Origin: Oscillospiraceae bacterium
Lineage (GTDB): Bacteria; Bacillota; Clostridia; Oscillospirales; Oscillospiraceae
Reading direction: 5' to 3'
Length of the DNA: 64,000 bases
NCBI GenBank assembly: GCA_015068455.1
Contig: SVKO01000003.1
Coordinates: 124,001 to 188,000, forward strand
The translations under genes were made by a program, and so were the position numbers. This document shows, in pieces, positions 15,834-25,794 of the stretch. Each line of letters starts with the position of its first letter. Position 1 is the first letter of the stretch. Below the pieces are notes generated by a model. The model had not been told where the DNA came from, ran no database searches, and saw only the letters and a list, made by a program, of their open reading frames with translations.

Positions 15834-17837
15834 ATGAACAACATACCGAGCAATATGGAGGAGATACTCAGTCATCAGATTTGCGGCTTTCGTCAGTATG
15901 TGCTGACCGCCCCTGTGCACCTGAGCTATGTCAGCCCCAATTTATGTGCGCTGGCCGGCGTTCGGGCGGACGAGCTGCTTGATGACGGAAAAGACCTTTA
16001 TTTGCAGCTGGTGCATCCGGCAGACCGCGAGAAGTATTCCGCCCTCCTCCGCAGAGTCGTATCGGAAGGGCGGGCGCTTTCCGGGGAATACCGCCTCGTG
16101 AAACGGGACGGCACAGTGATCTGTGTAAAGGATACGGTCTCGCCGAAGAGAACGGACAGCGGGCTCCTGGTCGGATACTCTGTTTTGACGGATATCACCG
16201 ACATGAAAAAGGAATACGGCGATCTGCGGTTTCTGAATGAGACCATTCCCTGCGGATTTTTGCGATATACCTGCGAAAAACAGCCGAGAATCACCTATAT
16301 CAATCAGAAAATGATTGAATTCCTGCACTTTCCGAAGGTAAAAGACGGGGAAATGGATTATCTGGAAATGTTCAAAAGCAACATTTTTCTGATGATCCCC
16401 ATGGAGGAGCGCCGCCGGTTTTCCAAGTACCTCAACCGGGTGTTCTCCGCCGACGCCCCGATCGCCGGGAACATGACGCTGCTCCGCTGCGACGGCACCC
16501 GGGCACATGTGTTCGGATGGGTGACGAAGTGCATCAATGAGCGCGGAGAACCGGAATTTCAGAGCGTCTGCATGGACGTCACGGAGCGGTATCAGGCGCA
16601 GAAAACCACCGAAAGCAAACGGTATCTCCGGGCGCTTGCGGACGTATATGACAAAATATTTGAGTTCAACCTGGACGTCAATACCGTCAAATGCCTGCAC
16701 TGCGAGGAAGCGTCCTATTTCAAACGGTTTGAGGACGTGGCGATGCAGATCGAGGATGCGCTGGAACGGTGGCTGATTTCCTCCGTATCTCCGGAGCAGC
16801 AGGACGGCGTCCGCCGTTTCTTCGGGGATTTCTGTCAGAAACAGCTCCACGGAGCGGACGGAAAGCCGCCGCAGATCTCCTACAGCGCCCGCGCCACGGA
16901 CGGCAGCATGCGGCAGTATACGGGTATTTTCATCAAGGTTACGGATTCCGTGAGCTTTTATTGCTGCCGAAGGACGAAGGAGCCGGACAGCATCACGGCG
17001 CTGCAGCAGGAGAACACGCAGCTGAAGGAAACAGTGCGCGATCTGGTCATGCAGTTTTCCGATGGCCTGGCCGCCTTTGAGGTGTCGCCGGAGGGGCTGG
17101 TCAAGCCGCTGTATGCCAGCGAGAATGTGTGTGAATTCTTCGGCTATACCGCGGAGGAATGGCTGCCGCTGACCAAGCGCTTTACGCCCCTGGAGAATTT
17201 CGTAGCGTACAGCGAGTCCGCCCATGAGGACTTTGCCGAGCTTCTGAGAACGGGCGAAGCGGAGTTTACTTATTTTGATTTCAAATCGGAAGCCGAAAGA
17301 AAAATCAAGGCCATCTGCTCGGAAAAAGAGCCCAACGCCAACGCCTCGCGCTATGTGATGCTCTATGCCGTGGAAGGGGATTCCGCAGCACAGAAGCAGT
17401 CCCTGCCGGAAAACCGCACCGTATCCATCCGCACATTCGGGTATTTCGATGTGTTTGTCGGCGACAGTCCGATCGCGTTCCGCAACAAAAAGTCCAAGGA
17501 GCTGTTTGCCCTGCTGGTGGACCGCAAAGGCGGATATGTCACCTCGGAGGAGGCGATCGGCTTTTTGTGGGAGGATGAGCCTGCCAATCCGCTGACGCTG
17601 TCGAGATACCGGAAGGTCGCGCTTCGCCTGAAGAGCACGCTGGAAGAGTACGGGATCTCCGAAATCGTTGAGGCGGTGGACGGAAAGCGCCGGATCGTGA
17701 TGGATAAGGTCGAGTGCGATCTGTACCAGTATCTTTCCGGCAAGGAGGAATATGCGCAGCTGTTCAAGGGAAGCTACCTGACAAACTACAGTTGGGGCGA
17801 GACGACCCTGGGCGAGCTGATCAACAGCCGGAAATGA
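15834..17837 (+). CDS. Multi-PAS sensor with C-terminal winged-helix DNA-binding domain
   Basis: 667 aa, soluble, no membrane segment. The start is set by AAAAGGAG six bases before the ATG. The N-terminal half looks like two PAS folds (roughly residues 15-125 and 130-255; GEYRLVKRDGT and the DITDMKKEYG/DVTERY linkers are typical). A less clear region (about 265-390) is followed by a third PAS-like domain (about 415-520). Residues about 545-645 begin VSIRTFGYFDVFVGD and continue as a SARP/OmpR-like winged helix. There is no kinase, receiver or GGDEF domain, so ligand sensing is probably linked directly to DNA binding. Its position suggests control of the fatty-acid operon; that is inference. 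Confidence 0.75.
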   Translation: MNNIPSNMEEILSHQICGFRQYVLTAPVHLSYVSPNLCALAGVRADELLDDGKDLYLQLVHPADREKYSALLRRVVSEGRALSGEYRLVKRDGTVICVKDTVSPKRTDSGLLVGYSVLTDITDMKKEYGDLRFLNETIPCGFLRYTCEKQPRITYINQKMIEFLHFPKVKDGEMDYLEMFKSNIFLMIPMEERRRFSKYLNRVFSADAPIAGNMTLLRCDGTRAHVFGWVTKCINERGEPEFQSVCMDVTERYQAQKTTESKRYLRALADVYDKIFEFNLDVNTVKCLHCEEASYFKRFEDVAMQIEDALERWLISSVSPEQQDGVRRFFGDFCQKQLHGADGKPPQISYSARATDGSMRQYTGIFIKVTDSVSFYCCRRTKEPDSITALQQENTQLKETVRDLVMQFSDGLAAFEVSPEGLVKPLYASENVCEFFGYTAEEWLPLTKRFTPLENFVAYSESAHEDFAELLRTGEAEFTYFDFKSEAERKIKAICSEKEPNANASRYVMLYAVEGDSAAQKQSLPENRTVSIRTFGYFDVFVGDSPIAFRNKKSKELFALLVDRKGGYVTSEEAIGFLWEDEPANPLTLSRYRKVALRLKSTLEEYGISEIVEAVDGKRRIVMDKVECDLYQYLSGKEEYAQLFKGSYLTNYSWGETTLGELINSRK

Positions 17838-18295
17838 GTGTGGTTATGAGCAAATACATACATAGGGTCCATTACTACGAGACCGACAAGATGGGGATCA
17901 CCCACCATTCCAACTATATCCGCTTTATGGAAGAGGCCAGGATGCATTTCCTGTCAGAAATCGGCTACCCGATGAAAATACTGGAAAACGCAGGGATCGC
18001 TTCGCCGGTCGTCTCGGTCAACTGCGAATACCGGCATACGACGACCTACGGCGATGAAATCGAAATCGAAGTGCGCGTCGTCGGATATACGGGCGTCAGG
18101 CTGACGCTTTCCTATACCATGACGGACAAAGAAAAAAATGTTTTGGCGGCAGCCGCGTCGTCTGTCCACTGCTTTATCAATCGAGACGGCAGGCCGGTGG
18201 CGCTGAAGAAGTATTTCCCTGGACTGGACGGGATCCTGAAAGAAGCTGTTTTAAATGAACCCGCCGCATGCGCCGGGACCCGGAGCGCGGAGTAA
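17834..18295 (+). CDS. YbgC/FadM-like acyl-CoA thioesterase
   Basis: 153 aa hot-dog fold. The active-site stretch YYETDKMGITHHSNYIRFME near residue 13 has the conserved Asp and His/Asn of the 4-hydroxybenzoyl-CoA thioesterase (YbgC) group. It would hydrolyse acyl-CoA or acyl-ACP to free acid. The ATG at 17834 overlaps the stop of the regulator gene (ATGA); an alternative ATG at 17846 lacks a better ribosome site. Co-expressed with the regulator and next to the acyl-CoA synthetase, it forms an opposed ligase/thioesterase pair. Confidence 0.85.
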   Translation: MSVVMSKYIHRVHYYETDKMGITHHSNYIRFMEEARMHFLSEIGYPMKILENAGIASPVVSVNCEYRHTTTYGDEIEIEVRVVGYTGVRLTLSYTMTDKEKNVLAAAASSVHCFINRDGRPVALKKYFPGLDGILKEAVLNEPAACAGTRSAE

Positions 18296-18345
18296 AAAAA
18301 ATAACCCGGGGCGCCTCCTTTCGGAGGGCGCCCCGGGGTTTTTGT
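18296..18345. terminator. Bidirectional terminator between the thioesterase and SPFH genes
   Basis: Long GC-rich stem (18305-18318 with 18323-18338, one bulged G, TTTC loop), TTTTTGTTTT on the plus side and a run of A on the other side that gives a T-run for the convergent minus-strand gene. Confidence 0.88.
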
Positions 18346-18362
18346 TTTATATTGATTGATGA

Positions 18363-19265
18363 TTACTTGTCGGTCTTCGCGGCTTCCACAACGCCGGCGG
18401 CGAGGCCTGCCAGGCCCTGCAGCTCGGAGGGAATGATGATCTTCGTGGCCTGGCCGTTGGCGACCCGCTGCATGGCCTCCAGGGCCTTGAGCTTGATGAC
18501 CTGGTCGTTGGGGGAGGCTTCGTTCAGGAGCTTCAGAGAGTCCGCCAGGGCCTTCTGGACGGTCAGGATGGCCTGGGCTTCGCCCTCGGCCTTGAGGACG
18601 GCGGCCTGCTTCTCGGCGTCGGCGCGGAGCACGGCGGATTCGCGTTCGCCTTCGGCGATGAGGATCTTGGAGTGCTTCTGGCCCTCGGCCTGCAGGATGG
18701 CCTGACGGCGGTCGCGCTCGGCCTTCATCTGCTTCTCCATGGAGTTCTGGATGTCCGCCGGCGGCAGGATGTTCTTGAGCTCCACACGGTTGACCTTGAT
18801 GCCCCAGGGATCGGTGACCTCATCGAGGATGGCGCGCATCTTGGTGTTGATGACGTCGCGGGAGGTCAGAGTCTCATCGAGTTCCAGGTCGCCGATGATG
18901 TTACGAAGGGTGGTGGCGGTGAGGGTCTCCATGGCGACCATGGGATATTCCACGCCGTAGGTGTACAGACGCGGGTCGGTGATCTGGAAGTAGACCACGG
19001 TGTCGATCTGCATGGTGACGTTATCCTTGGTGATGACCGGCTGGGGCGGATAGTCCAGCACCTGCTCCTTGAGGCTGACCTTCTTGGCCACGCGCTCAAA
19101 GAAGGGAAGCTTGAAGTGCAGGCCGACGCCCCAGACGTCGTGGAATTTGCCCAGCCGCTCGATGACATAGGCCTTGGCCTGCTGCACCACGTAGATGCAG
19201 CGCGCGATGATGATAAGCACCAGCAGCGCCAGGGCTGCGATTCCGATGATTGCTCCGATTTGCAT
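18363..19265 (-). CDS. SPFH/band-7 membrane protein (QmcA-like)
   Basis: 300 aa. One N-terminal membrane segment (about residues 5-27) is followed by the SPFH domain (VIERLGKFHDVWGVGLHFKLPF, then VSLKEQVLDYPPQPVITKDN). A long Ala/Glu-rich coiled coil follows (about 180-250, ILQAEGQKHSKILIAEGERESAVL region). Such flotillin/stomatin-like proteins form membrane-microdomain oligomers. The ribosome site AAAGGAG precedes the ATG. The NfeD gene directly upstream is the usual partner. Confidence 0.92.
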   Translation of the reverse strand: MQIGAIIGIAALALLVLIIIARCIYVVQQAKAYVIERLGKFHDVWGVGLHFKLPFFERVAKKVSLKEQVLDYPPQPVITKDNVTMQIDTVVYFQITDPRLYTYGVEYPMVAMETLTATTLRNIIGDLELDETLTSRDVINTKMRAILDEVTDPWGIKVNRVELKNILPPADIQNSMEKQMKAERDRRQAILQAEGQKHSKILIAEGERESAVLRADAEKQAAVLKAEGEAQAILTVQKALADSLKLLNEASPNDQVIKLKALEAMQRVANGQATKIIIPSELQGLAGLAAGVVEAAKTDK

Positions 19266-19280
19266 ATTGTTTCTCCTTTC

Positions 19281-19727
19281 TTATACCTCTGCGCTAACGG
19301 GTTCCCGTGCGACGCAGACCTTGACGCCTTCCACGCGCAGTACGCGCACCTTTTCTCCCTTGGGGATGACGCTTCCGTCATCACTGCGGGCGGTCCAGTC
19401 CACGCTGCCGATCATGACCCGGCCGGTGCCGCGCAGGTTGTCGATGGGCTCCACCACGATGGCGAGCCTGCCGATGTTGGCGTCCACGTTCGTGGCGTAC
19501 TCCCTGCCGCGGGTGAGCTTTTTGGCAATGGGCCGCAGCGCCAGAAGAAGCACCGCGGAGACTGCCAGAAACAGCACAAGCTGCAGCCATGGCTTCGCGC
19601 CCAGGGACGCGCTGACGAGCGCGGCGAGCGCACCGCCGGCGAACCAGATCGACACCAGTCCGACGGTGGCGGCCTCTGCGACGATCAGGACCACCATGAC
19701 GACCAGCCAGAACAGAACCATGTTCAT
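19281..19727 (-). CDS. NfeD-like membrane protein
   Basis: 148 aa. Two or three hydrophobic stretches (about residues 3-28, 31-48 and 50-70), then an OB-fold domain (GREYATNVDANIGRLAIVVEP to the C-terminus) typical of short NfeD proteins that pair with SPFH proteins. The start is at 19727, where AGGAGG sits seven bases upstream; an earlier in-frame ATG at 19778 would lie within the promoter. First gene of the two-gene minus-strand unit. Confidence 0.9.
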   Translation of the reverse strand: MNMVLFWLVVMVVLIVAEAATVGLVSIWFAGGALAALVSASLGAKPWLQLVLFLAVSAVLLLALRPIAKKLTRGREYATNVDANIGRLAIVVEPIDNLRGTGRVMIGSVDWTARSDDGSVIPKGEKVRVLRVEGVKVCVAREPVSAEV

Positions 19728-19757
19728 CCGATCTCCTCCTTTTCTTTTTCTGCTTCC

Positions 19758-19785
19758 ATAGTACACTGTTTTCGGCATTTGTCAA
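19758..19785 (-). promoter_or_regulatory. Promoter of the nfeD-SPFH unit
   Basis: On the minus strand: perfect TTGACA (19785-19780), 16-base spacer, TACTAT (19763-19758). Confidence 0.65.
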
Positions 19786-19799
19786 TCGGTAAGTTATGA

Positions 19800-19828
19800 T
19801 TGCCATTGGCGGAAAAATCAGATATAAT
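19800..19828 (+). promoter_or_regulatory. Sigma-A promoter for the rRNA methyltransferase gene
   Basis: TTGCCA (19800-19805), 17-base spacer, TATAAT (19823-19828). The -10 sits inside the near-perfect palindrome AGATATAATATCT (19821-19833). Divergent from the nfeD promoter. Confidence 0.85.
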
Positions 19829-19919
19829 ATCTATGGAACTGCGGGCGGTTTTTCTTCCGCTCATGAGTTAGACGAGCTGTGCGGCGGAAAGTTCCCGCCG
19901 TTTGCCGGGAGGTGATCCG

Positions 19920-21044
19920 ATGGAATCCTATATGCTTTGCGTTCCCTGCCTGTTCGGCCTGGAGGGCCTGGTGGGCGAGGAGCTGCGCCGCCTCGACATG
20001 AATGACGTGCAGGTGGTGGACCGGCGGGTCTATTTCCGGGGCGGGGCGGAGGATATCGCCCGGGCCAACATCAACTGCCGCATGGGCGAGCGGGTCATGC
20101 TGCGCCTGGCCCAGTTTGAGGTGCACAGCTTTGAGGACCTGTTCCAGGGCGTGAAAGCCGCGCCGCTGGAGCAGTGGATCCCCGCCGACGGGGCCTTCCC
20201 GGTCAAGGGCTACAGCCTGTCAAGTCAGCTGCACAGCGTGCCCGACTGCCAGGGCATCGTCAAGAAGGCGGCGGCGGATCGGCTGGGCGCCCATTACGGG
20301 CTGAACTGGCTGCCGGAGACGGGCAGCGTCTATCAGCTGCGCTTCTCCATTATGAAAGATATCTGTGAGCTTTTCCTGGATACCTCCGGCCTGAGTCTGC
20401 ATAAGCGCGGCTACCGGGCCGTGGCCAACGAAGCGCCCCTGCACGAGACCATGGCCGCGGCCATGGTGAATCTTGCCCGCTACCGGGGCAGGGAATACCT
20501 TTGGGATCCCTTCTGCGGCTCCGGCACCCTGGTCATCGAGGCGGCCCTCATCGCCCTGAACCGGGCCCCCGGTCTCGGCCGCAGCTTCGCCGCCCAGAAC
20601 TGGGCCGCGATCCCGGAGGAGATCTGGCAGCGCGCCAGGGAGGAGGCGAAGGATCGGGAATTCCACGGACGCTACCGCATCCTGGGCTCCGACAACGATC
20701 CCCAGAGCATCGGCATCGCCATCTCCAACGCGAAAAAGGCGGGAGTGGACAGGCTGATCGAATTCCGCGAGGCGGACGCCACCCGCATGAGCCTGCCCAC
20801 GGATCGGGGCATCATCGTCACGAATCCCCCCTACGGTGAGCGGATGATGGAGCGCAAGGGCGCCCAGAAGCTCTACCGGGCCATGGGCAAGCACTGGCGC
20901 TTCGCCGACGGCTGGGGAAAGTACATCCTGTCCTCCGAGCCGGAGTTTGAATACTACTACGGCGCCCGGGCGGCGAAAAAGCGCAAGCTCTACAACGGCC
21001 GTCTGCAGTGCAACGTCTATATGTATTATCCCACAAAAAAATAG
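19920..21044 (+). CDS. THUMP-domain class I SAM-dependent RNA methyltransferase (RlmL/YpsC-like)
   Basis: 374 aa. N-terminal THUMP/ferredoxin-like RNA-binding half, then a Rossmann methyltransferase: DPFCGSGTLVIEAAL near residue 198, SDNDPQSI near 260, and the N2-guanine methyltransferase catalytic motif NPPYGERM near 302. It probably makes m2G in 23S rRNA, as do RlmL and YpsC. The start at 19920 follows GGGAGGTGA; a 19902 start would bury that site. The downstream lipid kinase gene begins 17 bases after the stop. Confidence 0.88.
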   Translation: MESYMLCVPCLFGLEGLVGEELRRLDMNDVQVVDRRVYFRGGAEDIARANINCRMGERVMLRLAQFEVHSFEDLFQGVKAAPLEQWIPADGAFPVKGYSLSSQLHSVPDCQGIVKKAAADRLGAHYGLNWLPETGSVYQLRFSIMKDICELFLDTSGLSLHKRGYRAVANEAPLHETMAAAMVNLARYRGREYLWDPFCGSGTLVIEAALIALNRAPGLGRSFAAQNWAAIPEEIWQRAREEAKDREFHGRYRILGSDNDPQSIGIAISNAKKAGVDRLIEFREADATRMSLPTDRGIIVTNPPYGERMMERKGAQKLYRAMGKHWRFADGWGKYILSSEPEFEYYYGARAAKKRKLYNGRLQCNVYMYYPTKK

Positions 21045-21061
21045 AGAAAAGACAGAACTTC

Positions 21062-21994
21062 ATGAAACACTGCTTCATTCTGAATCCCGCGGCGGGCAAG
21101 ACCGACCGCACCGCGGAGCTGAGCGCAAAAATCACCGCCCTGTGTGAGACAAGGGGCCTGGATTATTCCATCGCCGTGTCCTGCTCCCCCGGCCAGTGCG
21201 AGACCCTGGCCAGGGAGGCGGCCGAGGGGAGGAAGGCGTGCCGGATCTATGCCTGCGGCGGCGACGGCACCCTCAACGAGGTGGTCAACGGCGCGGCCGG
21301 GTTCCCCAACTGCGCGGTGACCCATTATCCCATCGGTTCGGGCAACGACTTCATCAAGGCCAGCTCCGATCCCGCGGCCTTTGAAGCGCTGGAGAATCTG
21401 CTTGACCCGGACGAGCGGGTCTTCGATCTGATCCAGGTCAACGACCGCCTGGGCATCGACATCTGTTCCATCGGCATCGACGCCCGCATCGGCACCGACG
21501 TGGGAAAATACAAGCGCATCCCCCTGCTCTCCGGCGCCGGCGCCTACACCCTTTCCATGGTGGTGAACGTCATCAAGGGCATCCACCGGCACTACATCGT
21601 GGAGATCGCCGGGGAGCGGATCGACGCCCGGCAGACCATGATCTGCGTGTGCAACGGCCGCTGGTACGGCGGCGGCTACAATCCCGTGCCCGACGCCGAG
21701 CTGGACGACGGACTGCTGGACGTGCTGCTGGTGGCCCCGGTGTCCCGGCTGCAGGCGGCGTCCATCATCGGCAAGTATAAAAAGGGACAGTACCGTAATT
21801 ATCCCGAGCTGATCCGCCATTTCCGCGTATCGGAGCTGCGCGTCATCTGCGATGAGGAAAGCCGCGTCAACATCGACGGAGAGCTGCTCCTGGCGCAGGA
21901 TGTGCGCTTCGCCGTTTCTCAACATAAAATCCGATTTTTCTACCCGAAAGGCCTTTCCTGGGAGGCAAAATCCACAATCAACGGGGGGAAATAG
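21062..21994 (+). CDS. Diacylglycerol/lipid kinase (DagK/YegS family)
   Basis: 310 aa. Opens MKHCFILNPAAGKT, with the kinase motifs YACGGDGTLNEVVNG near residue 62 and PIGSGNDF near 95, and the C-terminal beta-sandwich with VNIDGE near 278. It phosphorylates diacylglycerol or a related lipid with ATP and returns it to phospholipid synthesis. An upstream in-frame ATG (21008) lies within the methyltransferase gene; the chosen start gives the canonical N-terminus. Confidence 0.9.
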   Translation: MKHCFILNPAAGKTDRTAELSAKITALCETRGLDYSIAVSCSPGQCETLAREAAEGRKACRIYACGGDGTLNEVVNGAAGFPNCAVTHYPIGSGNDFIKASSDPAAFEALENLLDPDERVFDLIQVNDRLGIDICSIGIDARIGTDVGKYKRIPLLSGAGAYTLSMVVNVIKGIHRHYIVEIAGERIDARQTMICVCNGRWYGGGYNPVPDAELDDGLLDVLLVAPVSRLQAASIIGKYKKGQYRNYPELIRHFRVSELRVICDEESRVNIDGELLLAQDVRFAVSQHKIRFFYPKGLSWEAKSTINGGK

Positions 21995-22033
21995 CAACTT
22001 CTCCCGTCAGAAGGGAAAAAATGCGAATACCCC

Positions 22034-22061
22034 TTGACTTTTCTGAAAAAACGATTATCAT
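22034..22061 (+). promoter_or_regulatory. groESL promoter
   Basis: TTGACT (22034-22039), 16-base spacer, TATCAT (22056-22061). The CIRCE operator begins eight bases downstream, over the expected transcription start. Confidence 0.8.
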
Positions 22062-22068
22062 ATACATG

Positions 22069-22095
22069 TTGGCACTCTGATTAAAAGAGTGCTAA
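22069..22095 (+). promoter_or_regulatory. CIRCE operator (HrcA-binding site)
   Basis: TTGGCACTC (22069-22077), 9-base spacer, GAGTGCTAA (22087-22095); one mismatch from the consensus. The dyad extends outward to ACATGTT and AACATGT (22064-22100), longer than the standard element. It implies HrcA repression and heat induction of groESL. Confidence 0.95.
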
Positions 22096-22164
22096 CATGT
22101 CGTTTTTTGTCCGTACCTACATAGATCATGGCCTTCGGGCCGTCAAATAACAGGAGGTAATTCT

Positions 22165-22449
22165 ATGAAACTGAATCCATTGGCCGATCGCGTGCTTTTA
22201 AAGGCTGTCGAGACCGAGGAGACCACCGCTTCCGGCATCATCCTCTCCACCGCCACCAAGGAAAAGCCCGAGGTGTTTGAGGTCGTCAGCGCCGGTCCCG
22301 GCGGCGTGGTGGACGGCAACGTGATCGAGATGGTCGTCAAGGCCGGCGACCGCGTGGTAACCAGCAAGTATTCCGGCACGGAAGTCAAGCTTGACGGCGA
22401 GGAGTATGTCATCGTCCGCCAGAGCGACATCCTGGCCATCGTAGAGTAA
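22165..22449 (+). CDS. groES: Co-chaperonin GroES
   Basis: 94 aa, standard length. KLNPLADRVLLK at the N-terminus and the mobile loop (about residues 17-32, EETTASGIILSTATKEKP) are typical. It caps the GroEL cavity during ATP-driven folding. AGGAGG precedes the ATG. Directly behind the CIRCE-controlled promoter and 18 bases ahead of groEL. Confidence 0.97.
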   Translation: MKLNPLADRVLLKAVETEETTASGIILSTATKEKPEVFEVVSAGPGGVVDGNVIEMVVKAGDRVVTSKYSGTEVKLDGEEYVIVRQSDILAIVE

Positions 22450-22464
22450 TTGGAGGGATATTGA

Positions 22465-24111
<1,647 letters not shown>

Positions 24112-24124
24112 TCCCATAGAAAAA

Positions 24125-24154
24125 ACAAACCACCCGCATGGGTGGTTTGTTTTT
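24125..24154 (+). terminator. Terminator after groEL
   Basis: Perfect 11-bp stem ACAAACCACCC (24125-24135) with GGGTGGTTTGT (24140-24150), GCAT loop, T-run. Confidence 0.92.
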
Positions 24155-24225
24155 GCGACCATTTCCGAAAAACGCCGAGTAGATGGGTGAGGGGCCCTGA
24201 AAAAAACAGGCAGGTGAGGGAAACT

Positions 24226-24783
24226 ATGGAAGACAGACAGATCGTGGGACTGTATTTTGCGCGCACCGATCAGGCCATCGCCGAGACGGAGCGCAAATAC
24301 GGCGCCTACTGCCGCAGCATTGCGAAAAACGTCCTGCAGAGCGACCGGGACGCCGACGAGTGCGTCAGCGACGTCTATCTGGCCGCCTGGAACAGCATCC
24401 CACCCCAGAGACCCCAATCCCTGGCGGCCTACGTAGGCAAGCTGACCCGCCGGAAGGCCATCGATCGACTGCGCGCGCGAAGCAGTCTTAAGCGGGGTGG
24501 TGGAACGGTATGCGTAAGCATGGAGGAGCTGGACGAATGCATCCCCGCCGCCGATCGGGTGGAGGACGCCGTCCTCCGGCGGGAGCTGGGCGAAGCCGTC
24601 AGGGGATTCGTGGGTCGACTCGGCGAGACGGAGCGGAACGTGTTCCTGTTGCGGTACTGGTATGTGTGCCCGGTGGCGGAGATTGCGCAGCGTCTCGGCT
24701 TCACCCAGAGCAAGGTCAAGTCCATGCTGCTGCGCACGAGGAAAAAGCTTCGGGCATTCCTGGAAAAGGAGGCGCTGGCATGA
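24226..24783 (+). CDS. ECF-family RNA polymerase sigma factor
   Basis: 185 aa. Region 2 (about residues 15-85) includes the core-binding DADECVSDVYLAAWNSI. Region 4 (about 125-180) has a helix-turn-helix around VCPVAEIAQRLGFTQSKVKSMLLRTRKKL. No region 3. Start chosen at 24226 behind GGTGAGGGAA; an earlier in-frame ATG lies within the groEL terminator. It overlaps the next gene by four bases (ATGA), the usual arrangement with a cognate anti-sigma factor. Confidence 0.92.
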   Translation: MEDRQIVGLYFARTDQAIAETERKYGAYCRSIAKNVLQSDRDADECVSDVYLAAWNSIPPQRPQSLAAYVGKLTRRKAIDRLRARSSLKRGGGTVCVSMEELDECIPAADRVEDAVLRRELGEAVRGFVGRLGETERNVFLLRYWYVCPVAEIAQRLGFTQSKVKSMLLRTRKKLRAFLEKEALA

Positions 24784-25745
24784 ACAGTGAACTGCTGTTT
24801 GAGGCCCTGGGCGAGGTCGCTGCGGAGGACATCCTGCGCGCCGGCATAGCCGGGGGATATTTGGAAGGAAAGCGGAAGGCCCGGCCCGTTGTCCGTATTG
24901 CGCTGGTAGCGGCGGCGGTTTTGATTCTACTGGCCGGCGCCGTGGGCGCAAAAATGGTGCTGGGCGTTTGGAATGACCGCTGGGTGCAGACGCCGGCGTC
25001 CGATCCCGAGGCGGTGGTACGCGATGCGATCGAGAATCAGATGCAGAAGGAGTATACGCGTTCCGTGCGCGTCGTGTCCGTCACGGAGGATGCGCAGGAG
25101 GCGGAAAAGGTATGGACAGGTGCGAAGGACAGCATGCTCGCCCGGCAGAACGGCCGGCCGGACACGGCACTTTCCGAGCGCTGTGGGAGCAGGGAGGATT
25201 TCAAGGTCCTGTACTGCGTATATGAGGCTGAATACGAACACACCGAGACCTGGTATGCAGACGGGAAACTGGGCCAGTGGTTTTACCTGATCCGGGATGG
25301 GGAAGGGAAGTGGGAGATCTGGGAATCCTGCGACCCCGTTGCCCTGGATCCGCCGAATGCTTCCGCCCAGGAGGCTCCGCCGGAGCCGGCGAATACCGAC
25401 GGGGCGGTGGAGGAGACCATTCGGATGGTCAAGGCCTGGGAACAGTTCGATGATGTGGCCAGCATCACCGTGGAAAAGGCCGTTTACAGTCCAAAGCAAA
25501 CGGCGAGGGCGCTGGAGGCCCTGACCGGGAGCTCGCTCGCCGCGGCTGAGGCATGGACAGAGGAGTATCTTCGGGAAAACATGGCGGCGGTGGAAATCAC
25601 CTACACCACCCGGTACCGATCCGAGTCCAATCAGCCAACACCGGCGTCTGAAACGGAAACCGGTGCCTACTATCTGCTCCGGGATCCAGCCACCGGGCAA
25701 TGGAAAAACTCGGAGATCACCGGATTTATGGATGCAATCGAATAA
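24780..25745 (+). CDS. Membrane anti-sigma factor candidate with extracytoplasmic domain
   Basis: 321 aa. A cytoplasmic N-terminus of about 40 residues (FEALGEVAAEDILRAG) leads to one membrane segment (about 42-62). An extracytoplasmic region of about 255 residues follows, with two similar-looking halves around YGVW/YADGKLGQWFYLIRDGEGKWEIWE and YYLLRDPATGQWKNSEITG. Each of these resembles a small beta domain ending in a G-x-W-x3-E pattern. No zinc-binding HxxxCxxC (ZAS) motif is seen, so anti-sigma function is inferred from topology and the ATGA overlap with the sigma gene. The outer domain could sense an envelope signal. Confidence 0.7.
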   Translation: MNSELLFEALGEVAAEDILRAGIAGGYLEGKRKARPVVRIALVAAAVLILLAGAVGAKMVLGVWNDRWVQTPASDPEAVVRDAIENQMQKEYTRSVRVVSVTEDAQEAEKVWTGAKDSMLARQNGRPDTALSERCGSREDFKVLYCVYEAEYEHTETWYADGKLGQWFYLIRDGEGKWEIWESCDPVALDPPNASAQEAPPEPANTDGAVEETIRMVKAWEQFDDVASITVEKAVYSPKQTARALEALTGSSLAAAEAWTEEYLRENMAAVEITYTTRYRSESNQPTPASETETGAYYLLRDPATGQWKNSEITGFMDAIE

Positions 25746-25746
25746 G

Positions 25747-25779
25747 AAAACGGCGCGCTGTTTTACAGCGCGCCGTTTT
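25747..25779. terminator. Bidirectional terminator between anti-sigma and ABC permease genes
   Basis: Perfect 14-bp stem, AAAACGGCGCGCTG (25747-25760) with CAGCGCGCCGTTTT (25766-25779), TTTTA loop. The A and T flanks serve both strands. Confidence 0.88.
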
Positions 25780-25794
25780 GTTGTATGGGTGTAG

